From NCBI RefSeq assembly GCF_014529535.1, contig NC_050737.1:3653197-3717196 (forward strand): DNA of 64,000 nt, given 5' to 3'. The translations under genes were made by a program, and so were the position numbers. This stretch comes from Bradysia coprophila. Lineage: Eukaryota; Arthropoda; Insecta; Diptera; Sciaridae. The notes beneath the pieces were generated by a model. It was not told the DNA's origin, did not search any database, and saw only the letters and a list, made by a program, of their open reading frames with translations. Numbering within the stretch: the stretch's first letter is position 1; each line of letters begins with the position of its first letter. Shown here one piece after another: positions 47,650 through 60,056 of this stretch.

Positions 47650-47940
47650 AAATGTTTATTTAACGATTTGGATTATGATTCGCGCCTTCGGCTTAGGACA
47701 CGGCAGAGTAAAGTAAACCAGGCAGGAGCGGTTCATTTTCGAAACGTCAAATAAGGGACCTAATACACTATATGAAAATGAACTCAAATGAACACTGACA
47801 TAAATTGAAAAATTTTGTTCGCAAAAAATATGGGGCTACTAGGTTATTCAGGTCCCTAGTCAAATCAGCGCTCCTGTCTGCTTAACTTTACTCTGTCGTG
47901 CTTAGGATGACAATCACCAACACGTCAAAATAAATATTTA
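47650..47940. mobile_element. Foldback with GCCTTCGGC apex, interrupted by a MITE
   Basis: Flanks AAATGTTTATTTAACG (47653) and CACGTCAAAATAAATATTTA (47919), with GCGCCTTCGGCTTAGGA at the apex, resemble the hairpins at 9597-9714 and 55297-55385. The second element at 47699-47900 has inserted into the apex. Confidence 0.6.
47699..47900. mobile_element. 202-bp MITE nested in a foldback element
   Basis: Ends CACGGCAGAGTAAAGTAAAC and GTTAAGCAGACAGGAG (read on the minus strand from 47889), closing at CTCTGTCGTG. CTTAGGA flanks both sides (47692-47698 and 47901-47907). It is the complete version of the element cut at 1-120. Confidence 0.8.
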
Positions 47941-49032
47941 TTACATGCTGAGAGCATTGAGTGTAGTACTAAAAATATAAAAAGTAACGGTTCTAATGTA
48001 AAATGGTTTCCTGTGTGTCTCTTAGCTTAGCCCCGGATAGGTAAGCCTCACACTAAAAGAACCATTTCCATAATTTGTCCCATTATTTGTGAGTAATGTA
48101 CTATGCTTTCCAACATGCCGACACACACTTGAAACGTTGCATTTTTAAATAATTTCGATATAAAACTAATTTGACTTTAATCCGGCTTGGTCTGTTTACC
48201 GATCAACTAACAGTGTGAATGCCAACCTTCCTTATCATAATAATATAAACAAAAACAACCAAATATGTCTGCCTTCAAACCGAATTCAAACTCATTATTA
48301 CATCGTGCATCAACTTAATTTATTTTATTGCAAGTGCCTAGCATCGGCAGGATGGTCCCACGTATCGAAAACCAATCCATTTCTTCGTTTCATTTCTCAT
48401 TGAAATTCATTATTAACAAGAGCATGATCATGGTAAAAGTGCACATATTTATTTTAGGTTCAGTTTACTTTCAAATCAGTTGACTAAAATCGTTTGAATT
48501 GAATTTCTTTTTCTAATATACATTTCCATTGAACTTTAACTTTAACTTTTGTTTACATAATTTCACCAAACAGAATAAAAAAAAACGAATGTGCGCGCGG
48601 CATTTATTTTAATTAAACAATCATGCCATAATAATAATAAAATAATATAAAACAAAAATCGACCTGCTGTTCCACGGTCCGATTTGTGAATAAGGAAGAC
48701 GAAGAAGAATTTTGTGAGAGCTAAATATTTAAATAAAAAAAAACACTTGCAATCATTACGATAATATCGCAAATGATCCGAAAAAACTTTTCAATCAACA
48801 TATTGCGACAGGCAATTTTAATTTCGTATATACGTAAGATACACACATCTATTGTGTGTATATATTCATTCACATATCATTATCTACTTATATGTGGTGC
48901 GTGGTAAAGTTAATGGTCAGCTAGTTCAACGATACGTGAAGAAAAAAAACATGAAATAAACCAAAAACCTTTTATGTGAGTGGCGGGAAATTGACCAGAT
49001 GATCGAACTGAATTTCATGTATTTTACACGAA

Positions 49033-49164
49033 CAGAATTTTGAAAACCGACGCATTTTCTGTGTTTTATTTGAGTTTTGGATTTCTCGATATAAAAATAC
49101 ATGCAAAATTCACAAAAAGTCAGTTAACCACAAAACAGAAACTTTGTCGGTTTTCAAAATTCTG
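49033..49164. mobile_element. MITE with CAGAATTTTGAAAACCGAC termini, copy 2
   Basis: 132 bp, ends CAGAATTTTGAAAACCGAC and GTCGGTTTTCAAAATTCTG (perfect 19-bp inverted repeat). Same family as 9822-9956. Confidence 0.82.
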
Positions 49165-52100
49165 TGCGTGTATATCGTCAAACTGAATTTTATTTTGAGA
49201 TTTCATTGAGCCTTTAACGGATGCGTTATGATTTAAAAATTTACTATGTCACAACCAGAATCACAGCATGTCTTTCGGTGACAGTTCATATCTAAAAAAC
49301 AAAACCGACGTTACAGAAAAATTTTACGTGAATGTGAACCCAAAAGGTTAACTTTATTTTGCTTTAGAATTCGATTTTTCTTCAGGAATTTGCACATTAG
49401 GTTTTTCAGACAGATTGGCAAAAATTTGGAATGTGACATTACACATCCAGACTAGTAACATTTTGTTGGTAGAATGTGTTTACGCAGAATTTTTTATTTA
49501 GACTTTGTATTCCCGCAACTCCTCGACACCATAAAAAAGGTCATTTATTAGTATTTTCATTTTCGTGGTTGGTTACATTCCGTAAAACTTGACCTACGAA
49601 TAAACAATTTTAAACTTTTTTTTATAAAAAAAAAAAAATTATTCGGTAAATTAAACAAAAACTTGCATTGTGCCGTATGAATTAAGCAAACGCCTCCTTA
49701 TTCGTGCGTTATTTTACTCTTAATAGTTTCCATATTAATTGAAGAAATTAACACACATTTTGAAAGCATTCGCGCTACATTTTGACTTGGTGTAATTTTT
49801 TTTGTATATTAAGTTCGTCTTACCACTTAACCATTTAATGGTCGACAAAACAACATTACATACCTGGAACGTATGACGAGTATAGTTTAAAGATTGAAGA
49901 CTGAATTTTTACCTTAATTCAGAATAAACTTTGTATCACTTACACAATATCAGCGCGTAATATTCATTAATGATTTACAATGAAGATATGCAACAAGTGA
50001 TATTTTAATGATTCAAATGATGTAACCGATTATTCGGCATAAGAATGACTAAAAAAAACATTTTATTTTTTGTGTGTATACACATAAAACATATTTAACT
50101 CGATAGTAGGTGTATGGGATTCGTAAAATTTATTGTACAAAATTTGTCATTTTCACTTAAAGATTTTATTTCTAAGAAGTCAATCGGTTAACATGGTTTC
50201 AATGATTAATGAATTGAGTTCATTGAAGATAATCTGAGATTAATCTTGCGGACACACGGATGATTGGACACATAATATGTGTATGACCTTCAAAAACACC
50301 CAATCGTACTACACACGATTATGTTGCCATTTTTTCGCATTTTTATTTTGTGGTCAAAATATTTTTTTTTTTTCGAAAACCTGTACAAATGTTCTTTCTT
50401 GTCATCAAAAGAAGAAGAAGAAAACGATTTACAGCAGGATGTGGAAAGATTGAATGTAACTCAAATGTTATTCATCAATTAAAAATTCATCACTGCAAGG
50501 TTGATTGTTGGTGTATATGACAAATATGCAGTTTCAAGTTTCCAATATAATATGGAACTCTTTTCTAAGAATAGACATTTGACAAACAAAGAAACAGCCG
50601 GAACAACATTGTTCCTTGAAATGTACCTAAAAAAAGTGTATCGAAACGATGCAATTTATAAATGAGCACAAAAAACGACGGATATTATCGTTATTCCACA
50701 CAGGGGTTAACTTAGAACAATTTTCATTGTCGCTGCTTAGAACATTTTTGATTTTTGTACCAGCCCTGTTGAATGTCGTTAAAAAACATCGAATCGTTTT
50801 TTAATTTTCTGAATGTTATAGTTTTCGGCAACAACGATTTTCTGTTATAGTAACTTTTAATTGTCTTCGGCAATTGCCTAACATCGATGGTATTTTACGA
50901 CAATTTTTATGGTAAAGTGGTACACCCGTGTTATTCCACTACTGATTACAACACTTGATCAAATACTTGCTGTATTTCTTCAAAGGTTTTGATTGCTCTC
51001 ATCTTCATACTCAAATTGTTCACACTGCTTGTACAATCCTTCTTGACTATTAAAATTAGCTAAAATACTCCTTGTACAATGCATATTTCTCGAAATAAAG
51101 TGTCAAACCCGTTTCTCTTCGTTAACAAATGACTATTTCAGCTGAGAAGTGTTTTTTTCGTCCCAACTATCTAGTGAAAAAGAGAGCGATGAAAAAAAGA
51201 GTAAGCTTGAGCGTTAGTAACCTTAGTTGTATTTATCAGATTATTAGCAGCGCCTCATTAGTCGTCGAATCCTTACTACTCGTTTTTTCAAGAGTAATTT
51301 TAGCGAGTGTTCGACGCCTCGTATTAGGATCTCGAATTTTAAATTCTCACGTAAATTCCCGTATTGATCAGACATTAAGACTACTCTCTTTATACCGATG
51401 AATGGTATAATTCTAATATGTTTTATAGTCTCGTTTAGTAGCAGGAACTACATATTTTTAGGAAGACATTTTCCAATTTTTTCTTACATTTTCTCATATT
51501 GTTCCTTCGAAAAAATAAAATTGGGATTTAGAAAAATTTGGTAAAATGTGTAGAAGTTCAGGTCAATGTGTGAAAACTTCGGAAAATGTGGAAAAATTTT
51601 GAAAAATGTTTTCCCAAAAATGGTACCTGCTTATGGAACAGCGAGCGATAAAACTAATTGAAGAGCGAAAAGATTCAGAGTCTAATAAGGTGTATTATGT
51701 CGCATGTCACCAGCGATAGGTTAACAAATCGTTCGATGATTTAACAAATCGAATCTTAATTTTAAAGAGCGTTTAATAGTTTGGTCACCAGAAGAAAAAA
51801 ACGTGTTTCCGCAAAAAATTTGTTTAATAATTACAGACTTCTATCGATTTTCAACACTCAAAGCGGGCATGATGCTCGAAGCGTTTAATAACTGAACTAT
51901 TAGAAAGTCATAAACTGGCTCAAAAGGCCATTAGCAAATATAAAGAAACATCTTGTCTACCATGTGTGTACTTGACTTGCGGCAATTTTTTGTTTTGTTT
52001 TTATATATCTCATCTCATTCAAACAAATGTGTTAAACTGTTCGTATCTACTGTGTGCATGTCAGTGCATTCGCAAGGCTATTTCAAATCGAATAAATGTA

Positions 52101-55100
52101 TAATTTGCACTGGTAATTCAGAAATTGTGCTAGCATCTTTTTAATGCTGAAAAAAAAGTCCTGTGACCTTTACAAGGTTTGATTTGTATGTTTCACAGTT
52201 CGAATAGGCGGTTTAAAACGAAGGTATCGAAACGCTATGCGATCTGATTAAAATCTATGAATAAGAAAAATATAATAAATTACGGCGATTAAAGTTTTTC
52301 AAAATTTATTGTATTACAGATCTGATAGGGTTCCTTTTATAAAATTTTCTAACATAAAATAAGATGACGTAAAATGGCATGTGAATTATAAAATTTAATT
52401 AAATAATTAACATCTGATATTTCAACTGGCTTCAACGAGGTCATCTTCCATGTAATGTACGGTATACGAAGAATTTGATTTTAAGGTTGTAAATTGGCTA
52501 GTTTTACGTCTTGCGGATAGATTTTAATAGTAAAATTTGATTAATTTCATGCCTCCGTGCGGTCGCAATGTTATGTTAAAATTGAAGTGGTTATGAAATT
52601 ACTTTAAATCAAATCAAAACACTTCACTCAAATCAACGAAAAAAATCCTCGCTATTTGAGAAGTAAAATAATTTTGAAAGTTGTAGAATGTGGGGTCGAT
52701 ACAAGAACATTAAAAACTATGAGCATCTCACGATGCATATTTTATTTCCACGAAATTAAAAAAAAATCTCATAATAATTCAGCAAACTTTGACCTAGATG
52801 AGCTCTAGTTATGATACTGAGGAGAGCATCGGAGGAATTAATTTGAAATTAACGGAACGTTATTCGGTTCGGTTCATGCCATATGAACATTTAAGCGGTT
52901 GAAATTAACTTGATGGGTTTTGTCGTTCACGTATCTGAGCCGGCGATTAGAATCTGGCCTTTCACTTAAATAATATACAAACATGAGTGTATATGTCGTG
53001 TTTGGTTAGCCAAAATAACAATACAATTTAATGATGTTGCATTCAAGAACAGTTGACAGCTTAAAGCTCTTTGGGTATCAGTCAAAATGTCAACGTAGAA
53101 ATACCTTCAAGCTCTTTGAAGTTGTATTCGTTCCAATCATTTCACTTTAATTTCACCTCACCTCAATGAATGTCTTCTCTGAGCAAAGCTTTTCATATCT
53201 GCAACATTTTGGTATGTTTTACCGCGCACAAGCATGTAATAGTACATAAGGCTATGTAAGGATGTACGTACATATAAAAGCCATGTATGCATACGAGAGC
53301 TTGCGCGGGAATTAGTACCAGGCATCCTTATGTCAGTGAGGTATTTTGGTATTTTCAAAACCTTTAGCACTCTAGGATAAATTTGTTTACTCTCATGTAC
53401 GTCTTGTATATAGCAGTGCTATATTATAGCACACACCGTATGCGATACCTTACGTAATTGCTTGTAAGTGATTGCTTTGGCGTGTGATTACTTCACTCTC
53501 CTTCGGATCGTTCCGCTAAAACAAATATTATACGTACCAGCGGAAAAATTTGCTTGCTCACTATGTTGACCATATTCCTCGCCTTCAGCTCTAGAACCAT
53601 TTTTAGAACCATTTTTGCTCAGAATACCAATCAGTTTTATATCATCTGTTATTGGCCACGTCGATACCAATGTGTGATGAATTTTATACGGTCTTATATT
53701 CACGACAGAACAAATGAAGTTGTAGACTCTAATAAGGTCTAATTTAAAACAAATTTTTAGATGAAAAGAAGTAGTAGATTGCTGATATCTTCGACGGCAC
53801 CTGAACGCTTCACATTTCATGATTAATAATCATTGATTGTTATGTTACATTTTGGGGGACAAAATACAAAAAAAAAATCGACACAACTAACCGACGTCAG
53901 CTGATTGTTTTTACATCGAATTATACGATAAATTTACAATTATTTCATTTCAGAGCAAAATAAGTCATTATTGGATCAGTTTTTTTTTATTCTAACCATT
54001 TTTCCACTTCAGGTCATGCGTTTTACGTTTGACGTTAAATATTTATTATTTTCAATATTAATTTTTTATTTTAACATTTTTCGATTTGTTGTGGAAATGT
54101 GTAATTGCTGTGCACATAAATGGATTGATAAATAGATCGGTTCATACATAAAAACCTTAATATGGTTTGCAACTGAAAGGTCGAACTCATTTTATGCCAA
54201 TGGATGTTCCGTCGACATCTATAAAGAAAAAAAAAATCGAGATTCGACTAGTAGCGAATGTATGACACAAACAAATTTACTATTTCAGTTTTGATCGGCA
54301 AGATCAAGGAATTTATTAATCAAGAAATTAAATATAATCAAAAAAAAACTTTTTTTTTCATTACTCACTTTCTTGTAATGTTGTGACGCTGCAAATATTC
54401 AATATTTTTTTTTTTACCAATACAATATTGAAAACTAGTGAAACGTGCAGACGTACGACTCTTTCATAATTAATAGTTTTCAAGCGATCATGTCGCATTA
54501 TAACAAACAGTGTAATTATTGACTGTCTGCTGGTTTTTTATTTGAATTTTTTTTGTGTTATACCAAAAATCTAGTCGATTTATCACCCTTGCCGTACACA
54601 GTAATAAAATGGTTAGGTGTCGTTTTTTAGACACAGAGAATGTCGTACACAGATAAATAGCTTCTTGAATGAAAATAATTGAAGTTTTAATATTGCTAAC
54701 AAACACAGAGGATGTTGACGTTATATGACGTGCGTGAGAGATCTTATGATATTTATTAATACAAGGGACAACTCTCAAATCATTGAATTTACATGAAATT
54801 AGGACAATTCAGGGCTTACATGAGTCAACTCTGAATTTTATTAATTAATTAACTTTGTTAGTCGAAATCGCAAACTAATTAATAAAATTTATGTTAATTA
54901 AGTAAACAAAAGATAAATCTTTAAAATAAAAGTGGTTTCTTATAATATACTTCCAAAATCGTGGAGAAGTTCAAGTTCAAGGTGTAAATTTTTTAAATTA
55001 GAACAGCTCTCCATTATTTACCTTAAATGGATTAAATAAATTTAATAAAATGAAATCAAAATAAAATGATCGAGTCTGGCTTTTGGAAATTGAATTTTAT

Positions 55101-55124
55101 AGTTATTTTTACTACAAGAACTGT

Positions 55125-55205
55125 AAAGGGTGTTTTATATTCGACCTCGTCTCGAACCTGTTTGGCATTTCGGAAACATAAAATACCCTTACAGTTCTTG
55201 CAGCA
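55125..55205. repeat. Hairpin, CAAGAACTGTAA..GGGTGTTTTAT arms
   Basis: CAAGAACTGTAAAGGGTGTT at the left and AATACCCTTACAGTTCTTG at the right, with a short spacer that contains CGACCTCGTCTCGAACC. It is followed directly by a second hairpin (55215-55268), similar to 27008-27062. Confidence 0.65.
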
Positions 55206-55296
55206 TAAAATTTTGTATCTACCTATGTGAAATAAGATCAGTGAAAAAGTGCTATTATTTAGCCGTCGGTAGATAAAATAGCGTATTCACCTCTGT

Positions 55297-55395
55297 CCAA
55301 ATGTTTATTTAGACACTTGGGGTTATAACATTCGCCTTCGGCTCATGCAATAACTCCCCAAGTGTCTAAATAAACATGTGGACAGAGGTGAATAA
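55297..55395. mobile_element. Foldback with GCCTTCGGC apex
   Basis: CACCTCTGTCCAAATGTTTA..TTTAGACACTTGGGGTTAT at the left, apex TTCGCCTTCGGCTCATG, and AACTCCCCAAGTGTCTAAAT..AACATGTGGACAGAGGTG at the right. Nearly perfect arms of about 42 bp. Confidence 0.75.
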
Positions 55396-56344
55396 TCTAC
55401 TATTATTGCATTGCGGTCTATATATCGACATTAAACACTGTTTTTCAGAGTATTATACCAAACATTATTTCTCTCAATTATTCCATTAACATGACGTCAT
55501 TATTATTTATCTAGGCAAATAATATTTGCCAAATATATCCTACATTAATATGTGTATAACGCTGAAAATATTCTAATCTACTATTATATGTTGAGCGGTT
55601 AAACACGCATTTTACGAACAAAACGCATCACAATTCAATCATACAAATCTAATGCGCCTATATACTCAGGCTTATGTACTTTTTCAGTTGTACGACAAAA
55701 TGAATTTTTCGATGGTAAAGTGATCATTTCGACGAATAAAATGAAATTAAGTGAACTGCATTATGTACTGGCTTATGTACTGTGCTCTCTTTATTTGTGA
55801 ATTGAAAAGCTTTCTTTTTCTTGAGATTTTCGGTGAAGTAAAATACGTTTATTGCCTGCCCCATGCGAAAATTGACTATTCATGGCTGTATACCCCCTGC
55901 GAAAATGATCCATTACACTAGAAGACATTTTGGTTTCTTTTGACTTTGACAGTTCTTTCAGGTAATATCACATTACTCAGAATGTAGAACTGTTACTGAA
56001 GAACTAAAATTTGGTTTCTTTAGTGGAAATTGAAAAACAAAAAGCGAACGAACACAACACTGATAGAAAAGTTAACGCGCTGGACGTGTACTGTACGTAG
56101 TGGACGTGTAAATTGGCTGGCAGACAGCTATTTTTGGATCGAACTTCGGGAACGTTTAGTACACGTGCACTGCGTCAGTAAACGTCCAGTACGTTTGCTC
56201 TGGTATCCGAAATAAAATGAAATTTTGATGTACATTATTTCGTCAAATTTCGTTCTTTTTTATTTTAATTTTTTTATTTTTCGTGTTTTTATTCATTTAT
56301 ATCGTAACTTTTTCTTAGATAAAAATTTTCTCCATGTTTGGTGC

Positions 56345-56410
56345 TGGGTTTGAACTGGGGACCTCTTGATCTCAAAGCGGCGCTTCAACCAATGTTGCAA
56401 TTAAGACATA
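56345..56410 (-). other. tRNA-like stretch (possible SINE head)
   Basis: On the minus strand the words TTGGTTGAAGCGCC (like a tRNA D-arm / A box) and CCCCAGTTCAAACCCAGC (like a T-arm / B box) occur at roughly tRNA spacing. The anticodon stem cannot be paired cleanly, so this is at best a tRNA-derived SINE or pseudogene, not a functional tRNA. Confidence 0.3.
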
Positions 56411-58414
56411 CTACATTGATAGTTGTATTGTGAAGCGTTGGTAGAAGTAGGTAAACGTGGAGCACGTTTGCACACAAAGTACTTATACATGCTATACGTT
56501 TACTTACATGACACACATATGAAACTTTGAAAATATTTTTTTTTATTCTAATTAGAACTATGGTATATGACAATGACCTAATATCGAGAATCGTAATCGT
56601 AATTCCTTCTTCTTCTTTTTGCGTAATATTTCGATATTTCAACAGTATGAGATTGGAACTCAGGGAATAAAACGTTTTGAAATTTAAATGACTGAATTTA
56701 ATATTTCTGTTTTTAAGTGAATCTTAAAATCCTGATACAGATACATTAATCTCATGTACGTAAAGGACTTGACATAGTTGCTATTAATATAAAATGCACA
56801 GTGTACGAATGTTAACGCACAACAAGTACGATCTTTTGACATCATACTTGCCATGCGTATACAAACATCCTAAACGTGTGCTTTTCTCAAACGTGTTGGG
56901 CGTATGAGGTAATTTTGCGATGAAGTTACACATACCAAAATTTTACACATGTCCTACGTCGACTACACGCGTGAGATGTATGGCACACATATCGTACGTA
57001 AACTTACATACGACAGGTTTGCCATACATACCCGACGCATACTATGCATAACAGAAGTATATCATACATATCCGAAGTACACCGCCAAAATCTTTTTTAT
57101 CAGTGAACGAACGTAATCTACTATTTTTAAGCGAGAAATTGTCAAAAACCAGACTCGATCATTTTATTTTGCTTTTACCTTACCATGAATTTAACAAAGA
57201 ATTCTACATCCCTGCATGCAAATCACGTCCTGGGAGTGTAGATCATGTCCTGGGGATCAAGCAAATCTTATTTTCGTAATTAGTTAATCTATTTTTTGGT
57301 GGGTGATCTAAATATTAGGGTAAAGATTTTTTTTTTAAATAAATGGATAAAATGGAAGTGCATCACTCCTCGGATTTCATAGAATTAGAATTGAGAAAAT
57401 ATTTGGCTTGTAGTTTCACTATCTGAGTCCATTGTGCAAATTCTATCCCAGGTGAGGTTCTGAAATAAAATTTCTATAATTTACGCATTTTCTAGTAATT
57501 CTGGTAACCGAATCGTGATGTTCAACGTGACATGCTCACTATACCACAAATTCGTGTGGCATAAATTATAATTTATTCCTCACGCAATCCAGTCTATTTT
57601 ATAATCTTAATCCGAAATGTGAAAAAAACCTCTTTCGTTTGATTTTCTATCGCCAAACGCCCGGTAGTTTTACCTATGCATAAATAACACCTAGAATATG
57701 AGTGAAATATTCACAGAATCTACATTTTTGGATATATATTAATATTCATGGAATTAGTCCAATCTAAAAAAAAATTGCATGATAATGGGGCTCGCCTAAC
57801 AAAAGACACTAATTTCTTTAATATTCAAATTATTAGAAGAGTTTTCGATTTCGATTAGTTTTTTTATGGTTTATGTAGGAGCAAAAACCGGAATAAGATT
57901 TTTTGTTCACAGACCTTGACTTCCATAATGTTAGTTATTTAACGGTTCGTCATCAGAAAATTGATTGGCATTTAACATTATCGAATGAATTTTATTTTTT
58001 CATTTGCAAAGACCAAAGAGTTATGGTTTTGTTTAAACAAAAATATGAAAAATATCACACCTTTGTCAGTAACTATGGTAGCTTGTGAAATGTGAGGACA
58101 AAAGTATATTTTAAACATATTTCGAATGGGTTTTTTCGCAAAATCCATGAAAAATTGTTTTCGTGTATCAAAGTTCTTCCAATCCACTTTGCCAAAACAT
58201 ATTTTATGAGCTGGACGAGGTCCTAATTTGTCTTAAGCAATTTCGGAAATACGTGTAGTATTCTTTCGCCCATTATGTAGTTGTAACTGGAGTTACTACA
58301 AAACTGGTTCAACGTTAGGGTGGATCGATTAAAAAAAAAATGTTTATCCAAAAAGCACATAATGTTTAACGACCCCTTGATCATTTTCTAGAAAAACTTT
58401 TTTAGAAATTTTTG

Positions 58415-58512
58415 TATTGCTGAGGTGAATATGCCCGACGTCGAATGTAAATTAAATTTTTTCTATAACAAAGTTAATTTTAATTGCATATTCACCTCAG
58501 TAATACAACAAT
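58415..58512. repeat. Hairpin, TGCTGAGGTGAATATG arms
   Basis: GTATTGCTGAGGTGAATATG at the left is mirrored by CATATTCACCTCAGTAATAC at the right, with a spacer that contains CCCGACGTCGAATG. Small foldback element. Confidence 0.7.
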
Positions 58513-59958
58513 TCTTAAATTCATAAACCAAATGCCATCAATAGTACATCCAACTAATTTTTGTTATATTTTATGTTTTCAGCAATATTTGCGTAGAGAT
58601 ACGTCACAAAATGTCAGTAAAGGTCCAAAGTTTTTTTTAGTATTACGTCGATTTTGAAAAAAAAACTTTTCGGCCCTTCAAAGTAGAAGTTTTGTTCGCA
58701 ACTCAACTTTGAATTGAATTCTCGAATAGAAGATGCATCATGACCAAGGTCAAAGTAATCATTATTTATCTCGAAATTTCATGACGAACTCACAAGAAAC
58801 AAGTTTTTGAAACTTGGGTGGAAAATGTCATAAACATTTGCATTTTATTGTCAATGCAACGCAAAGCTATACCTCTTTATGAACTTTGATAAGTTATCTT
58901 TCGCACTAGGTGACGCAATCCGCTGCAATTAATCTACTATGGTGAATGTAGTGAAAATAGAATATGAATTCTTAGAGCATTTGATAAGTTTTCATTTTAA
59001 ATTGTGACGAACAAAAACTGCAACGATGCAGGTTGATAGTTTCGATCGAAAAATTATGAATTTATCTAAGTTGCAGTTCGAGCTGAGGGGCTCACAATTC
59101 AAATCTAGTACGAAATAGAAGCCTACTTCGTTACTTCTCTCAACAATACGCTTTTAATCGACCCACACCCTACAACATACCTGACTTATTTAATTGTAAG
59201 TCTTGAGATTTCTACAAATTCATGAATCTAACTAGGACATTTACATGAGTATTTTATCTGTTTCAAAGCAAATAATTGGCTCTGCTGTTTCTATTGCAAG
59301 TCTTCGAGTAGAAGAAAATATTTTGCAAATTTCGTCAAACGGTATTGAAACACCCAAGAAAATCATTACATAAATTTATGTTCAACGTTAATGATTTTAA
59401 TTTAACTTTGTGAAGATTAAGAGGTTTCCATTAAAAAAAACTGTAAATAATAGCTGACATTGCGTATTAATTTGTTCACATCTTTGTTTTGAATTTCTTA
59501 TGAAAGACATAAATGCAGGTGTAATTCGATGATGAACAACCATTTCGATGTTGTTGTTTCTTTAATTTTTTTTTATTTTATTTGAGCATGTGCTGGGTCT
59601 AGTCGCGAAAAATGTGAAGAAGAAAAAAATTAATGAGAAAAGTATGAAGACATTAGAAATCATGGACATTGACCCACACGACACTTATAATGTATGCGAA
59701 ACATATTCTTCAAGTAAATCATTATAATTTAAATAAATACGAAAACCTTATATGTACCCAAAGAGTACAACTACCGAACCGAGTTATTATACCTATATAT
59801 GCGGAGTTGATATACGGACAAAATTTAATCAGATGCTAGATAAAAGCTCCATACAAAAGAGTCTTTGCAAGCAAAAGAATTTTTGTTTCTATGTTACGAT
59901 CGAATTAATAAACTAGACGCGACATGGGTTTCTGAACATTGTATAAATGTCGTTTTGG

Positions 59959-60056
59959 TGTATTTGGTAAATAAACACATGTTGAAAGTGAATCTTTTCC
60001 ATTACCATCTTACGCAAAGCAAACACAATATCAAATACAAGAATTTGTGACCTTGA
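59959..60056. promoter_or_regulatory. Conserved block with TCAAGGTCA, copy 2 (inverted)
   Basis: Minus-strand reading gives TCAAGGTCA (60056-60048), CTTGTATTTGAT, CGTAAGATGGTAATGGAAAA, GATTCACTTTCA and GTTTATTTACCAAATAC, in the same order as 39418-39519. Orientation is opposite although the neighbouring promoter modules are in the same orientation. The small open frame here (59865-60050) runs antisense to the conserved words and has no family resemblance. Confidence 0.5.

Larger units (their letters stand above)
41266..59958. other. Long gene-poor region
   Basis: About 18.7 kb of AT-rich DNA with many short open frames but none with a recognisable domain, signal peptide plus splice context, or codon pattern unlike its surroundings. 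It contains the MITEs and foldbacks listed separately. It may be a long first intron of a gene that starts at 40913, which is inference from the donor there. Confidence 0.5.

Noticed and set aside
51129-51401. 90-residue plus-strand open frame, Leu/Ser/Val-rich
   Set aside because: Low-complexity composition, no motif, no promoter or poly-A signal nearby; typical chance frame in AT-rich DNA.
9597-55395. CRISPR-like or bacterial repeat array
   Set aside because: The repeats are dispersed inverted elements without regular spacers, in a clearly eukaryotic context.
56345-56410. Functional tRNA gene
   Set aside because: A-box and B-box-like words exist but the anticodon stem and acceptor stem do not pair; kept only as a low-confidence tRNA-like stretch.
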